Below are positions 11,953 to 24,050 of a stretch of DNA of 64,000 bases, piece by piece (positions within the stretch are counted from its first letter, which is position 1; every line of letters starts with the position of its first letter). Below the pieces are notes generated by a model, which saw only the letters and a list, made by a program, of their open reading frames with translations, was not told the origin of the DNA and did not search any database. Source of the stretch: Gigaspora margarita (taxonomy: Eukaryota > Glomeromycota > Glomeromycetes > Diversisporales > Gigasporaceae); contig WTPW01001012.1 in the NCBI GenBank assembly GCA_009809945.1, positions 5,203 through 69,202 of the forward strand, written 5' to 3'. The position numbers were made by a program, and so were the translations under genes.

Positions 11953-12144
11953 ATTATTGTACGGCAATGTTGTTACTGCCATACCAAAATTTTGATCGTA
12001 TTTGTACGGTTGAGTTTTAAAATTCTTATTAGACAGAGCCGATATTATAATCAGCTCTATCTAACAAGAATTTAAAATTCAACCGTACAAATACGTATGA
12101 TCAAAATTTTGGTGCGGCAGTACGTAACAACAACCGGACAATAA
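11953..12144. repeat. Near-perfect 190-bp hairpin
   Basis: The left arm (ATTGTACGGCAATGTTGTTA, ACCAAAATTTTGATCGTATT, TGTACGGTTGAGTTTTAAAA) pairs with the right arm in reverse order, with few mismatches. The loop is the short AGCCGATATTATAATCAGCT. No ORF. Confidence 0.75.
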
Positions 12145-12157
12145 TACCGTTATTGAA

Positions 12158-12274
12158 TGGTATAGATATATATCAGTTATCGAACCAAATACCTGTCAGA
12201 GATATATGGGCCGCAACGCGGCCCATATATCTCTGACAGATATTTGATCCGATAACTGATATACACCCATACCA
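12158..12274. repeat. Near-perfect 115-bp hairpin with GC-rich tip
   Basis: The arms ATATATCAGTTATCGAACCA and ATACCTGTCAGAGATATATG pair with their inverse. The apex is GGGCCGCAACGCGGCCC. It stands directly beside the previous hairpin. Confidence 0.75.
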
Positions 12275-12742
12275 CCGTTCCGATATTTTTTTCATCCACC
12301 ATACAATAACTTATAAGAATAAGGTTACAAGTTGTGCGGTATCCGCACAACAAATTTTGATTGAAAAAATTAATATATTGTATATTTATTAAAAAAAAAA
12401 CTAACCGAATATTTAAATAACTTTTATTCTAAACTTATTTAATCAAAATTATGCAATACTTTTTTTTTTAAAAAAAAATAATTGCACTTTACATTTTAAG
12501 AAAACCTACTACTTTATATATATTTATTAAGAAAATTAACAAAATCAAACAAAATTATCCCTTTAAAAAAACTAGCTTCTGAATATTTTTTTAGACTTCA
12601 AATAAGTTGTAAAGTTAGCTTTTTTTTATATTTATTATTTGCCAATTTAAAAGTTATAAATTATTGTATATGTGATAGCACCTTTGTAAACAAAATTTAA
12701 ATTATAATTACGATAATAACAATAATAACTAGTGTATATAAA

Positions 12743-15327
12743 TTACATTGGGCAATTAGTTATCCAACGAGTAAACATCTCGAGCGAATTTTGTGGTTGA
12801 TAATATGGTACTTCATGACCAGATTGATACATATTGACAAAAGTTAAACCATTTGATGATTGGACTTGACCAACTGCTTCATTGTTGACCATAAAATCTT
12901 GTAATGTCGCCGAATTAAAGCTTTTTTGATGGTTCCAATTGATGGATTTAGTCACATTTAGTCCACCAATCCTGGTTTAATAGAAAATAGTATTAAGACG
13001 CAATTTAAAGATGAAGCGACAATATCATAATATAAATTCTTACCAATTACAGTTTGCATCAGAATCACCAAAGTAAAATAAAGCGGGAATACCGTTATTC
13101 ATGACTTGGGCAAGTTGGTAAATAGAGGTCCGTGCACTATTAATTTTTAAAAAAATTATTGTTATTAATAAACAATCATTACGTGTCCAATAACATACAC
13201 AAGAAAATCAACACTTGCAAATCCGCAGTATCCGTAAAAGCTAAATATGCGGTATCGGAGCATTCGACATATTGTGTTTTAGCACCAATTGCACTCATAA
13301 CTTCAGGCTTGGACAAGTAATTGATATAATCCTCTGCTAGAGAACTATCATAAGACGTTCTAATGTCATCGATATTGCAATTTAAATTTTCGGCAAACTG
13401 AGTAAAATAATTATCGTAGCAATAGTTATCAGCATTGCTGCAGTCTTGGTAAGTATTGGTGTTGTAACATTTTAAAACTAAAATAAGATACAGAAAATTA
13501 ATTGAAAAAAAAGTCGTGTGATTTGAATTTCTGAAAATTCATATGAAAAATTGACATACGTAGGCTTTGACACGTTGGATATGTCGCACTCATGTTTGCA
13601 AGCACATCGGAAGAAAGCACTGAAAAATTAATATGGAATAGAATTTATTTAGAAGAAAAATTTTTATAATATCATAAATTATAAATAGACTTACAAGAAT
13701 TTTGTTTAGAATAATCCATAAGTGAAAAACTTTATAATAAATAAAAGTGTTAATGATATAAATTTGTACATTTAAATAGTATAAACAATTAATTGAAGGA
13801 ATTCTTACTATTGGATCATAGGATCAATCCATCCGTCACCAATCCCAATAGATTTAAGATTCATCAATGGTTTTTTTGAGCTTTGTAAATTGGATGATGT
13901 CGCATTGTTACTGCCACTTAATATCATTATTGCTAAGGGAGGGACTAAACCGCAGAAAATGAAATAAACAATTAGTCACAGTATATACAACGGAAATTGA
14001 AGCCATAGAACACAATTTCTTACTATAGTGGCCTGCATAAGATTCACCGAACAGATGAAAGGGTAAATTCGCGTATTGTGGAAATTTGACACACCAAAGC
14101 TGCAAGAATTCATAAAGATTGGATGCAGCTTGTTCCGATGATGTCAAATAATTATTACCATACGAAAATCCAGCACCGTTTGGCTGACAGAATGAAAAAA
14201 TATGTCACATATATTTAATATGTATAAAAATTTTATTACATGTTACACAGAATTTGACAAACCTGGTCAACAAATAATAAATTTGAAACATTATTCCAAC
14301 TATAAGGATTTATGGTCGTGTCAGTTCCATTTGGTAGAGAACTACAAGGCCCTAATTCTTGAAATAGTCCAATCATCGAAGAACACCCGGGACCACCGTT
14401 AAGAAATAATGTGAGAGGAGAGCCCATCGGATTATTTCGCGATTCGAAGAACCAAAAAAACATGTTTGAACCGTCAGAAGTTTGTATATAGCCAGAATAC
14501 TATTAATGAATTATTTAAACCTATCAGCAAATATATATATATATATGTATGTATTTAATCTCGTTGTAAAGTATTCTTTGACACAAACCTGTTTCACATT
14601 AGGGTCACATAATTTGCTGGAAGAGAAATTCTGTTGTGCCGACAATAATTTTGGCGCTGATACCGCTAAAAAAAAAAAAAATGTAATAACGTGAGTGTTG
14701 CTAACAATTAACGATTAATGCGTAATGAGTTTATAGTCAACCCTCCCTAAATGCACCCTCCTTGTGAGAATTAGTGAAGGGCATTTTTTTAAGAGTTTAA
14801 CGTGTAACACAATGCGTACATTTGTTAATTGGTGACTGGCTTTCATTAATGGGTGACTGGCTTTCATTAATGGATGACTGGGTTTTATGAATGGGTGACT
14901 GGTTTTGATGAATAGATGACTGGCTTTTATTAATGGGTGGCTGGCTTTTATTAATGGGTGACTGGTTTTTATGAATGGGTGACTGGTTTTTATGAATGGA
15001 TGACTGGATTTTATGGTTTTTATGACTTGGTGACTGGCTTTTATGGATGGATGACTGGATCTTATGGGGTTTATGACTTGATGACTGACTTTTATGAATG
15101 GGTGATTGACCTTTATGGATGGATGACTGACTTTTATGAATGGGTGACTGACTTTTATGGATGGGTGACTGAATTTTATGGATGGATGACTGACTTTCAT
15201 GAATCTTACCCGCGTCAACAAACAAAGCAACACAGAGAAGCCAAATAACAATAAAATGAAATTGTAATGAGAAAAGAGAAAGGCGAAGATTACTGGATGA
15301 ATTTCGTGACAATTGAAAGTTCTTCAT
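12743..15327 (-). CDS. Secreted serine carboxypeptidase (S10) with repeat-rich N-terminal segment
   Basis: Ten exons on the minus strand: 15327-14820, 14665-14589, 14499-14263, 14183-14024, 13944-13809, 13729-13695, 13619-13560, 13477-13213, 13136-13044, 12971-12743. All phases agree and sum to 599 residues. Peptidase motifs are clear: [22 protein letters not shown] (about 229-236), GESYAG with the nucleophile at about Ser322, GDSDANCNW with the acid at about Asp519, and SGHEVPY with His576. S10 enzymes remove C-terminal residues at acidic pH in vacuole or secretory space. Exon 1 encodes a signal peptide ([15 protein letters not shown]) and about 17 repeats like SQSPIHK. Joining exon 1 to the enzyme through GTACGC at 14819 keeps phase but is inferred; exon 1 might be a separate small secreted protein. 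The donor at 13212 (GTTGAT) is also weak. Confidence 0.85.
14733..14766. mobile_element. Half-copy of the CTAAATGCA MITE in intron 1
   Basis: TATAGTCAACCCTCCCTAAA resembles the terminus of the element at 6789-6960 (TACAGTCAGACCTCCCTAAA). No matching opposite end was found, so it is a remnant. It lies inside the predicted first intron of the carboxypeptidase gene. Confidence 0.5.
14826..15213 (-). repeat. 21-bp coding minisatellite in exon 1
   Basis: About 17 tandem 21-bp units (plus-strand core TTTTATGAATGGGTGACTGG) encode seven-residue repeats SQSPIHK on the minus strand. Two irregular units carry extra codons (PHKIQ, NHKIQ) that keep the frame. The lack of stops in the unit leaves other frames open too. 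Confidence 0.85.
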
Positions 15328-15329
15328 AT

Positions 15330-16255
15330 TAATTGCAAAGGGAGGAATTGAAGAAAAGAGAGATATGATTTAGTTTTTTTTTGGACGAAATGGAATTGAA
15401 AAACGCCCTCCCAAACTATAGAATAGCTTCAAGAAGTAATTTTTAGATTTTACAAACAGCAAACCGTCTTCATTTATCGAAAAAACATATATATCTGTGA
15501 TACTGAGATTTATACGCATACTAATTAATTACCCTCAAAAATAGAAATAATTTAGCATTGCAGCATCGTGCGTCAATTCGAAATTATCAAGACGCATAAT
15601 TTTTGTGATCCAATCAATTAATTTATTTTGTAGGGTTCTACTATGAATATTGTTTCTTTAACGGTTCTTGGCCACGCAAATAATTTCTGAATAATTTGAG
15701 ACAAACTTCTCGAATTCGTTAATTTCTCTGCAGGCAAGTCATAGGTTTGCCTGATGCAGCAAGTTAATTTATGAATATGGTACAGTTGATATCTAAAATT
15801 GGTAGATTTCAATTCCATTTTAAGAAATGTGTTTTATTGTACGTTTTTGGAAAATTACCATGATCGATTAAACCTCGCATCATTATGTTATCATCATTTA
15901 CTAACTTTATGGGAAGCATTTAAACAGTATAACAAAGGTATTTAATTAGTAAAGTTGGCTTCAATTATCGGGTTAATCCCGATTTTTAATTTATAAAAAA
16001 AAATTGAAGATTCTGAAGCTAACAGTGGTAAATCGACTAATTAATTAAAACCATGTTAGTAAACTATATATCGATATTGCAGACTTTTTTATGTTATACA
16101 ACATAACAATATCATATCGATTATTATGACTAACATATTATTACATATGTTATTAAGCGATCCATTCATCCATTATAAATGATTCAACTTATTATCAAAA
16201 TATGGAATTAGCTTGAAACTTTTATAAGTTGTTCATAAAATGTCTAAGAATAAAG
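15330..16255. other. Intergenic, upstream of the carboxypeptidase gene
   Basis: Presumed promoter side of the minus-strand gene. No core motif is distinct enough to name, and no gene was seen. Confidence 0.35.
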
Positions 16256-16258
16256 CTA

Positions 16259-16627
16259 CAGTATTTTCGTGTAATAACGCTCACTTGCGCGTTACTTAGA
16301 GCACGCGCATGAACTTTATTTTGAAACAATATAAAGTTTTTAAGTATCTCCCTATATAAAAAGTAAACCAACAAATAAATACTCCGAAAAAAGAGTTGGT
16401 ACTAAATGAACTTACTTTCAAGCTTTAATAAAGTTGTTCAGATCGAGAACCTTTATTAAAGCTCGAAAGTAAGTCCATTTAGTACCAACTCTTGTTTCGG
16501 ATCATTTTTTTAAATCATACTATGAACATGCACCTCTTACTATGGGGTGCGCGTTATTTTAGGACGCGCATATATGTTATCTTTAGGGTCAATTTTCTAA
16601 ATAACGTTATTACGTGCGAAAATACGG
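16259..16627. mobile_element. TA-flanked element with CAGTATTTTCG termini and internal hairpin
   Basis: The left end CAGTATTTTCGTGTAATAAC and the inverted right end CCGTATTTTCGCACGTAATA are flanked by TA (16257-16258, 16628-16629). The centre (about 16375-16510) is a palindrome built on AGTTGGTACTAAATG and CTTTAATAAAG. Related termini occur at 35630-37385. Confidence 0.7.
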
Positions 16628-16943
16628 TATGTTTCAAGATTCTCTATTAACATAAAATTTTGAGCATTCGTTCTGTAGAACGTCTTAGATTTCTTTATTT
16701 TAAAACGAAACAAATTTATCTTAAACATGCAAGTTCAAAATTATAACTTTGCAAAATATCAAACATAGTTACTTTTAAAAAGTTCTGACGTATTTTCGTC
16801 CGAAAAAAATTAGAAAAAATAAAGTACAATATTTATGTGAATCCTTTAGAATTTTGTGTTTTTCTTTATAATAACGTTACTTAAACCTGATTGAATTTTC
16901 TGATATAAATTTGATAATAATAAAATATTCATTATGCAATGTT

Positions 16944-17039
16944 TAAGTTATTTAAAAATTTTTACTAAAAAAAGCTTGTAAAATTATTTTTTTATCAAGT
17001 AAAAGCCTGGCTTTTTTAGTAAAAATCTTCAAATAACTT
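16944..17039. repeat. Palindrome
   Basis: AAGTTATTTAAAAATTTTTA and its inverse flank a short AT-rich loop; AAAAAGCT pairs with GGCTTTTT. Confidence 0.5.
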
Positions 17040-17044
17040 TAAAA

Positions 17045-19640
17045 TTAACTATCTTACCAAATTAACTCCAATTTTTTGTCAATATTATAAAAACATTTAC
17101 AAATTTAATTTAAATTTTTTTTAATTTTTAAGAAAAAATGTGCTTGTCACCGGCGGTGACAGTAACCAGATTAGGGTTAGGGTTAGATTTAGAGTTAGAA
17201 GTGAGGTTTATTATATAATAAAACACCTCAAGAAGCATTTTTAGCTAGAAAAAAATATTGGTTTCATAGGCACAATTTGAAGTTATTGCGATTTGTAATT
17301 TTTTGGATTTTTTTTGTCATACCTAAACTAGCAATTTGATTGGCTCGGAACTGTAACCACGGTTACAAATAGATTCGCCCAATTTTTAATTAAGGAGGAA
17401 TCTATTTTTGCACCCCGCAACACGCCTTATTTGTCACAGGTATATTTATAACTCAAAATTTTACCAAGATAACACCTATTGCACTTCTAACAAAAAATGT
17501 CCTCTTGCAATTCTGTATTAATCTTGACCCTAACCCTAACTTAACCTACTTTAATATTAATAAGGCCTTAAGACCTTATGGGCCGTGACGTGTTACAGGT
17601 GTGACAAATAGTTTTTTCTTTAATTAAATTTAATAAATTTTAGACGATTTCTATTTGTACACATATACTGAATTGATTAACTCAAAATCCTGATTACATA
17701 ATAGCTTTGGGGTTCTAACAAGACATATTCCTTGCAGAATTTTTAGTATAAACTATAACCTTCTCCATTTCTAAAGCTACCCTTACTCTAACCTTAAGCT
17801 ATACTAATTTTTTGCTTTATGATTTATATGCTATACAAATTTGTAAATCAATAAATTGGTATAAATGTGTATATATATAGTATGTGTAATTTAAGAAAAG
17901 AAATTTTCTAAATTTTAATGTCTAAAAAAAAAACAAAATTTTAACAAATTTTAGCTCTTATCTAACTTTTGTTGTAGTAATTAAAAAATTATAAAAAAAT
18001 TTTTATTAATTTATATTTATATAAAGTACTATTTATAGTAAAGGTTTCAAAGCCATAACTTTTAATTTAAAAAGTTAAAAGAGGTGAAATACTTTTAATT
18101 TCTAATACTGTATATTTGTTAAATATAAACTACTAGTACTATATAGGTTTAAATCTATAAACTTTATTAATAAAAAATCTTGGAATTTTTATAAAAATTT
18201 TATTATATATATAAAATATAATTTTTGTTTTAAAATACAGTAAAATATAGCTTGTATAATAAATATATAAATTAATTATAAAATTATAAATTAATAATAA
18301 AAAATACCAATTTTTATTTAAGTATAAAGTATATTTTTAAACAATTTAAAGCCTTTTTTTTTGACAGTTTCATTGGTACTTTATTAATAAGTTTATATAC
18401 TAATTTATGATTTGTATATACTAAATCCTCTAGTTGCAAACCTAGTATTATCTAGCTATTCTAAGATGCCCAAATGTAAACTATTACACTAGTTTTTAAC
18501 GAATAACTAGAGATTACAGTTAGCTTTGTCAAAAACTAATTCAATATAGCTTAATGCTATTATATATAAAATTATCTATAGTTTCTTCATAGTTTTTTTT
18601 ATATTACTTTCCTTAACTTCTTTTTGTTGTAGTTTGTCTCTAAAATTCATAATCAGTGCACTATTAAACAGACCTGGATCTTCTACTCCTTCTTCTTTAC
18701 TAAGTAAAACCTTGTGTTTTTAGAATTTCATTCCATTTTCCTTCTCTTCTGCTTTCTCATAATACCTATCTAAGATTTCTATCTTACTACTATATTGCAT
18801 CGGGTCTGCTAATTTAAAGCCAATTAATATTTTTAAAAATTTAATTATAAAACTATTTTTTTAGTTTTAATAAAAAATTCAAAGAACAAGATTAATTACT
18901 CTTTCTGATGATTTTTTATACCAAATTTTCAAGAAATCTAATCTATAAAAACTTTATAGTTAATATATTTAATATGCAACAAAACTCTACTAAGAGTAGC
19001 TAGAACTTAAGGCTAATTATTATATGTTTGGTTATAGCTAATATAGAAATAAAAAGATTTGAACCCTAATAAGAAAGCTCTCTGAGTAAAAGACTCTAGT
19101 ACTATTAAACAAAAAAGTAATAGACACCACAATCTGAAGCCTTGTCAAGGTTTATTAATATAAAAACAAAAATAAACACTTGGTTAAATATATTATTCTA
19201 TATAGTATAATTCTTATAGACTTATTATTATTTGTACTTTTTTTTTGTATAGTTAGCCTTTTCAAAATTTCAACAAAGTAAGTTAAGTATTTTAATTTAT
19301 ACTTTTTAAAAAATTACTCTGTTCAAATTATAAAGATACCTATTCAAGTTTAGAGCATAAGTTAAAAAATTGAACATATCTTAAGTCAAGATATGTTCTT
19401 TATACCCATAAATATAACTATCTAAAAACATATAATAAGTGACCGTTAATTAACTAATCAAATTTTATAAATTATAAAAGTTATATTGAATATATATTAT
19501 ATTTATTTAGTTATATTCATATAGACTAATTCTACTTATTTCTAATTTTGTTATCTAATTAAATATTGTAATAATCACAGATTTATATAAATTGATTTTA
19601 ATCTAGTAATAGCAATAATTAATATTGTAATAATAACAAA
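17045..19640. other. AT-rich intergenic DNA with telomere-like words
   Basis: No gene is supported. TTAGGGTTAGGGTTAG (about 17173-17188) and CCCTAACCCTAAC (about 17527-17539) are interstitial telomere-type words. Bases 18905-19330 are a diverged direct copy of 9290-9530. Confidence 0.4.
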
Positions 19641-19644
19641 CTAT

Positions 19645-19735
19645 TATAGGGTATAGGGCCCATAGTCTAGTGCTCTAGGTGCCTATACCCTACACTAAAG
19701 GTTCCTGGTTCAAGTCTTAGTAAATAAAAATTTAT
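19645..19735 (+). repeat. tRNA-like SINE head (candidate)
   Basis: CATAGTCTAGTGCTCTAGG resembles a polymerase III A box region, and GGTTCAAGTCT, about 40 bp later, resembles a B box. GGGTATAGG pairs with CCTATACCC. The cloverleaf is not complete and a terminator is not evident, so this is a tRNA-derived repeat at best. Confidence 0.4.
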
Positions 19736-19739
19736 AAAT

Positions 19740-20390
19740 ATTTGTTTCATACTTAGTGGAAGTTCATATGAATACTTGATTGTTAGATGTTACTGGTCAT
19801 AAAGAACCCTATGTGGAGAAAGTTAAAAATGGAAAACACATGTGTACCTGCAGAAACAGGTTTATGATACAATAAACACCTCTGGCATATGTGAAAAAAC
19901 CAAAATAGAAAACTATAAATGCAGAAAGGAGTAAATGGCTGTACTTGGAAACATGTAAAAAAGTGAAAACAGGATAGATGCACTGGGGCTGGTAGTAGAA
20001 ATACAATAGAGGTATGCAAAAGCCATGATGGGCATACCAACTTAAACCACCAATCACTTCAGATGAAAACTGGAAATAGACTAGTACTATGATCCTAGTT
20101 GGGAGTAATTTTAGTTATACAACATAGTCTATACCTGACCAACATATGTGAGTCTCCTTATATGATAGTTTACTGCATACTATCATCTGAATATACATGG
20201 AAATTAGGAAGTGCAGAACATATAAGAAATATCCAAGATCAAGGAAGAAGTCAAGTTGAGGGCCTATTATAGTAATGTGAGCCAGGTGTAAAAAACAGCC
20301 AGTTATTAGTAATAGGATATTTGGTATCTACCTATAGTACCAAACAGAAAGTAAATCAAGAAACAATTTACAAATGCAGCAGATAATCTC
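19740..20390. other. Unassigned stretch with higher GC
   Basis: Less AT-rich than its surroundings and free of obvious repeats. All frames are broken by stops. It could be the body of the SINE-like repeat or an old coding relic; I could not identify it. Confidence 0.3.
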
Positions 20391-20789
20391 TAATAGGACC
20401 CTGAACATCTCTCATATAGGTCATAACTGGATTTTGGCCAATTTTGACCTAATTTGCTAAAAATAACAAAATCTATTTACTTTAATAACTTCTAATCCAG
20501 TGATCAATAAACTTTTTTTTTTGTTAGATGTACCTCACTAAGAGCTTCATTTTTAAAAAAAGTTCATTTAAATTGGGCCACTGGATGCCAAGATAATTGC
20601 CAAAAACTGTTTTTTGCTTTTCAAATTTTAGATGTTTTGCTAAAAAATTTCAAGTATAACCTCTATACTAGATGTCTAGGATCCTTCTCTGATTACCTGT
20701 TTGGAAATTAAGTAAGATCAGTATGAGAGATATGATAAATGCATAGGTAGAATAATAAAGTAGGCTCAGATGCAAAACATTCTGTTAGT

Positions 20790-22470
20790 AGGACCCCGGA
20801 CATCTCTCATAGAGATCATAACTGATCTGCATGAATTTAGATGTTTTTGCTACCCCTAAAATCAAGTAAATTTGCTAAAAGTTAGATTATTACATATAAA
20901 TTTTATAGTAATTTGCTAAAAACTAAATTATCACATCTATTTTTATAAATNAAANTAATATATGTATTTTTGATTGCTGAACAAATTTTCTTAGAGCATT
21001 TTGTTAGAATCAATTAGTAAAATTTTGTGAATCATAGAATTTTTTAGTATTTTTATTAATAAAATTATATAAAATATTATAATTCACAAAATTTTACTAA
21101 TTGATTCTAACANNNNNNNNNNNNNNNNNNNNNNNNNNNNNNNNNNNNNNNNNNNNNNNNNNNNNNNNNNNNNNNNNNNNNNNNNNNNNNNNNNNNNNNN
21201 NNNNNNNNNNNNNNNNNNNNNNNNNNNNNNNNNNNNNNNNNNNNNNNNNNNNNNNNNNNNNNNNNNNNNNNNNNNNNNNNNNNNNNNNNNNNNNNNNNNN
21301 NNNNNNNNNNNNNNNNNNNNNNNNNNNNNNNNNNNNNNNNNNNNNNNNNNNNNNNNNNNNNNNNNNNNNNNNNNNNNNNNNNNNNNNNNNNNNNNNNNNN
21401 NNNNNNNNNNNNNNNNNNNNNNNNNNNNNNNNNNNNNNNNNNNNNNNNNNNNNNNNNNNNNNNNNNNNNNNNNNNNNNNNNNNNNNNNNNNNNNNNNNNN
21501 NNNNNNNNNNNNNNNNNNNNNNNNNNNNNNNNNNNNNNNNNNNNNNNNNNNNNNNNNNNNNNNNNNNNNNNNNNNNNNNNNNNNNNNNNNNNNNNNNNNN
21601 NNNNNNNNNNNNNNNNNNNNNNNNNNNNNNNNNNNNNNNNNNNNNNNNNNNNNNNNNNNNNNNNNNNNNNNNNNNNNNNNNNNNNNNNNNNNNNNNNNNN
21701 NNNNNNNNNNNNNNNNNNNNNNNNNNNNNNNNNNNNNNNNNNNNNNNNNNNNNNNNNNNNNNNNNNNNNNNNNNNNNNNNNNNNNNNNNNNNNNNNNNNN
21801 NNNNNNNNNNNNNNNNNNNNNNNNNNNNNNNNNNNNNNNNNNNNNNNNNNNNNNNNNNNNNNNNNNNNNNNNNNNNNNNNNNNNNNNNNNNNNNNNNNNN
21901 NNNNNNNNNNNNNNNNNNNNNNNNNNNNNNNNNNNNNNNNNNNNNNNNNNNNNNNNNNNNNNNNNNNNNNNNNNNNNNNNNNNNNNNNNNNNNNNNNNNN
22001 NNNNNNNNNNNNNNNNNNNNNNNNNNNNNNNNNNNNNNNNNNNNNNNNNNNNNNNNNNNNNNNNNNNNNNNNNNNNNNNAAAGTGCTCTAAGAAAACTTG
22101 TTCAGCACATAAAAATACATTATTCCGGCATATTTACTTTTATATTTCTTGAAAATTTAAGAGAAGATGCTTAATTTTGGATTTTTCATCAAAAAAAAAA
22201 TTCAAAATTAAGCATCTTAAATTTTTAAAAATTATAGTAGTACAAAAAATGAGATAGCTTATTTTTGGGTATGATTCTTGAAAAATGTAGGTAATTTGCT
22301 AAAAATAAAATATAACATGCATAAAATTGCTGTAATTTGCCAAAATGCTTTATATAACCTTCTTTAAAATTAACCTCAATTTGCTAAAACTTAAATTTGG
22401 ACCTCAGACCAAATTTTCTGCAATTTGCTAAAAAAAAAATATAACATATATCAGAGATGTCCGGGGTCCT
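20790..22470. mobile_element. TIR element with 8-bp duplication CTGTTAGT, interrupted by a gap
   Basis: The ends AGGACCCCGGACATCTCT are identical inverted repeats (20790-20807 and 22453-22470). CTGTTAGT flanks both sides exactly (20782-20789, 22471-22478). Inside, long arms around 20978-21112 and after 22080 are inverted copies. A second, solo left end (GGACCCTGAACATCTCT) lies near 20398. Confidence 0.8.
21113..22079. other. Assembly gap (967 N)
   Basis: A run of undetermined bases sits inside the palindromic interior of the preceding element. GAACAAATTTTCTTAGAGCA just before the palindrome pairs with TGCTCTAAGAAAACTTGTTC just after the gap, which suggests the hairpin defeated assembly. Confidence 0.95.
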
Positions 22471-23201
22471 CTGTTAGTGTTATATACGGAGATTCACTTA
22501 TGAGTAGAATCTAAATTTAATATTAGATAGTTGTAGTTTGTATTTGTAATTACATATGTAATGGATTATATAAATTATAATAAAATAATTATGAACAAAG
22601 AGTTCATTCTATAAAAAAAAAAAAAAAAAAAAAGATAAATTCATTATTAATAAGTTGTAAGTTTTGTTTTAAAGCTTTTATGACTTATCAACAATTGCTT
22701 GTTCATGAAAGAAGTAAACATGCAAATAACAAAACAATACCTTAGTTTTACTTACTTTTTTAACCTATTCCAGAACAACTATTATATTAACTCTGTTATT
22801 GTTCTTGTTAAGAAAAAACTTAGTTTTTCTAAAAATTTTATTAAAAAAAAATAGATTTCTATTGAAACTTTTTTAGAAAATATATTTGTATATCTTTTTA
22901 AAAATAAGAAAAAGTTTAAATATAGTTTAGTTAAACATAAATATCAATGTTATTTTGAAGGATCCACAGGAGTAACTAGGCTTGATCAAATATTTTATTA
23001 TAATTATTGGAATTTTGACAAATTCTATAACAAATACTAAAGAATTTGTTTTATTTAAAAACTATAAAAATATATATCAAATCAAATTTATTTAAAATTA
23101 AACAACTTTATTAAAAATCAATAGGGAGTTTATATTAGAAAGAATGGTCTATAATTTTATTACCAATTCTAGAGAATTTCAAGAAAAGCATATTTATTTA
23201 A

Positions 23202-23740
23202 TTTTTTTTTTTTTTTGCTAAGCAAGGTCTTGTCTTAGTTTTTTATTAAATCATTTATATAATTACATTTTAACAAACATGTTTACATAATTCTTTATAA
23301 AAACTGAAACTCAGGCTACTTTACCCATGACTCATACTTGCTAAGTAGGACCAAAGTCCCACCTAGTCTAATAAATTGTTTATGTAAATTGGTGAAGTGT
23401 TATATTTCACAAACATTGTTGCCTATGTTTCTATTTTTGCTTCAGTGTTTCTTTTTGTTATTTCTTTGCAATGTTTTTTTGATATTTTACTAGCAATGGT
23501 TTTGATTTCTCTTGCTTTTTTTACTTTTTGTTGTTTCATTGATTCGACTTCCTTATTTCTTGGTAGCCAAATCTTCTTATATATTTCTTTTGCTATCTTA
23601 TGCAGAATTTTAACAATCAGTATTTTTGTTTGATCTTCTTTTTTGACCAACTTATTGATCTCTTTTGTTTCTTTGATATTTATTATCCTGTATATTATTC
23701 TTGCTATAGTCCAGTGCAAAAAGATTTGCATATTGAATAG
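23202..23740 (-). pseudogene. LINE 3' end: C-terminal coding relic and poly-A tail
   Basis: The minus strand encodes a basic stretch with KILHKIAKEIYKKIWLPRN, like the C-terminal tail of fungal LINE ORF2. It is followed by an untranslated region and ends in an A run (T run at 23202-23216 on the plus strand). Confidence 0.55.
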
Positions 23741-23939
23741 CTATAATTCAAAATTGTTTTTTATAATTTAAGTTTTAATTTTTTTAGTTCAATTTATTTT
23801 TTAACTAATTGGATTTATAAAAATAAAATTAGTTTAATTATATTATTGTTAAAATAAAAAATTTTATTAATAATAACTTTTTTAAAAAATATTTACTATA
23901 TATAAATTGCTTCAATTTATAGAATTAATAATAACTTTT

Positions 23940-24050
23940 GATCAACTGGTCCATTTTGAATGATTTAACTGCCAAAATGCTTGTCTAAACGAGACGATTT
24001 TAGCAAACTCAAAATTGTTAAAATCCAATCACAGGATTCTAAGATCATTT
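23940..24050. repeat. Single arm of the CCAAAATG repeat
   Basis: TTGATCAACTGGTCCATTTT, TTAACTGCCAAAATGC and ATCCAATCACAGGATTC match the arm that makes the palindromes at 27998-28625 and 8121-8745, here as a solo diverged copy. Confidence 0.55.

Noticed and set aside
14826-15213. Regular direct repeats that could suggest a CRISPR array
   Set aside because: The units are contiguous 21-mers without spacers, coding, and in a eukaryotic gene.
14958-15248. Open frames of the repeat array on the plus strand and in the second minus frame
   Set aside because: They follow from a stop-free 21-bp unit; only the minus frame with the signal peptide has a proper start and a sensible splice partner.
19783-20057. 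Two overlapping minus-strand frames of 82-85 codons with aromatic residues
   Set aside because: No domain or splice context, and they overlap each other in different frames.
21101-22174. A 357-codon open frame on the plus strand
   Set aside because: Nearly all of it is the N gap; it carries no information.
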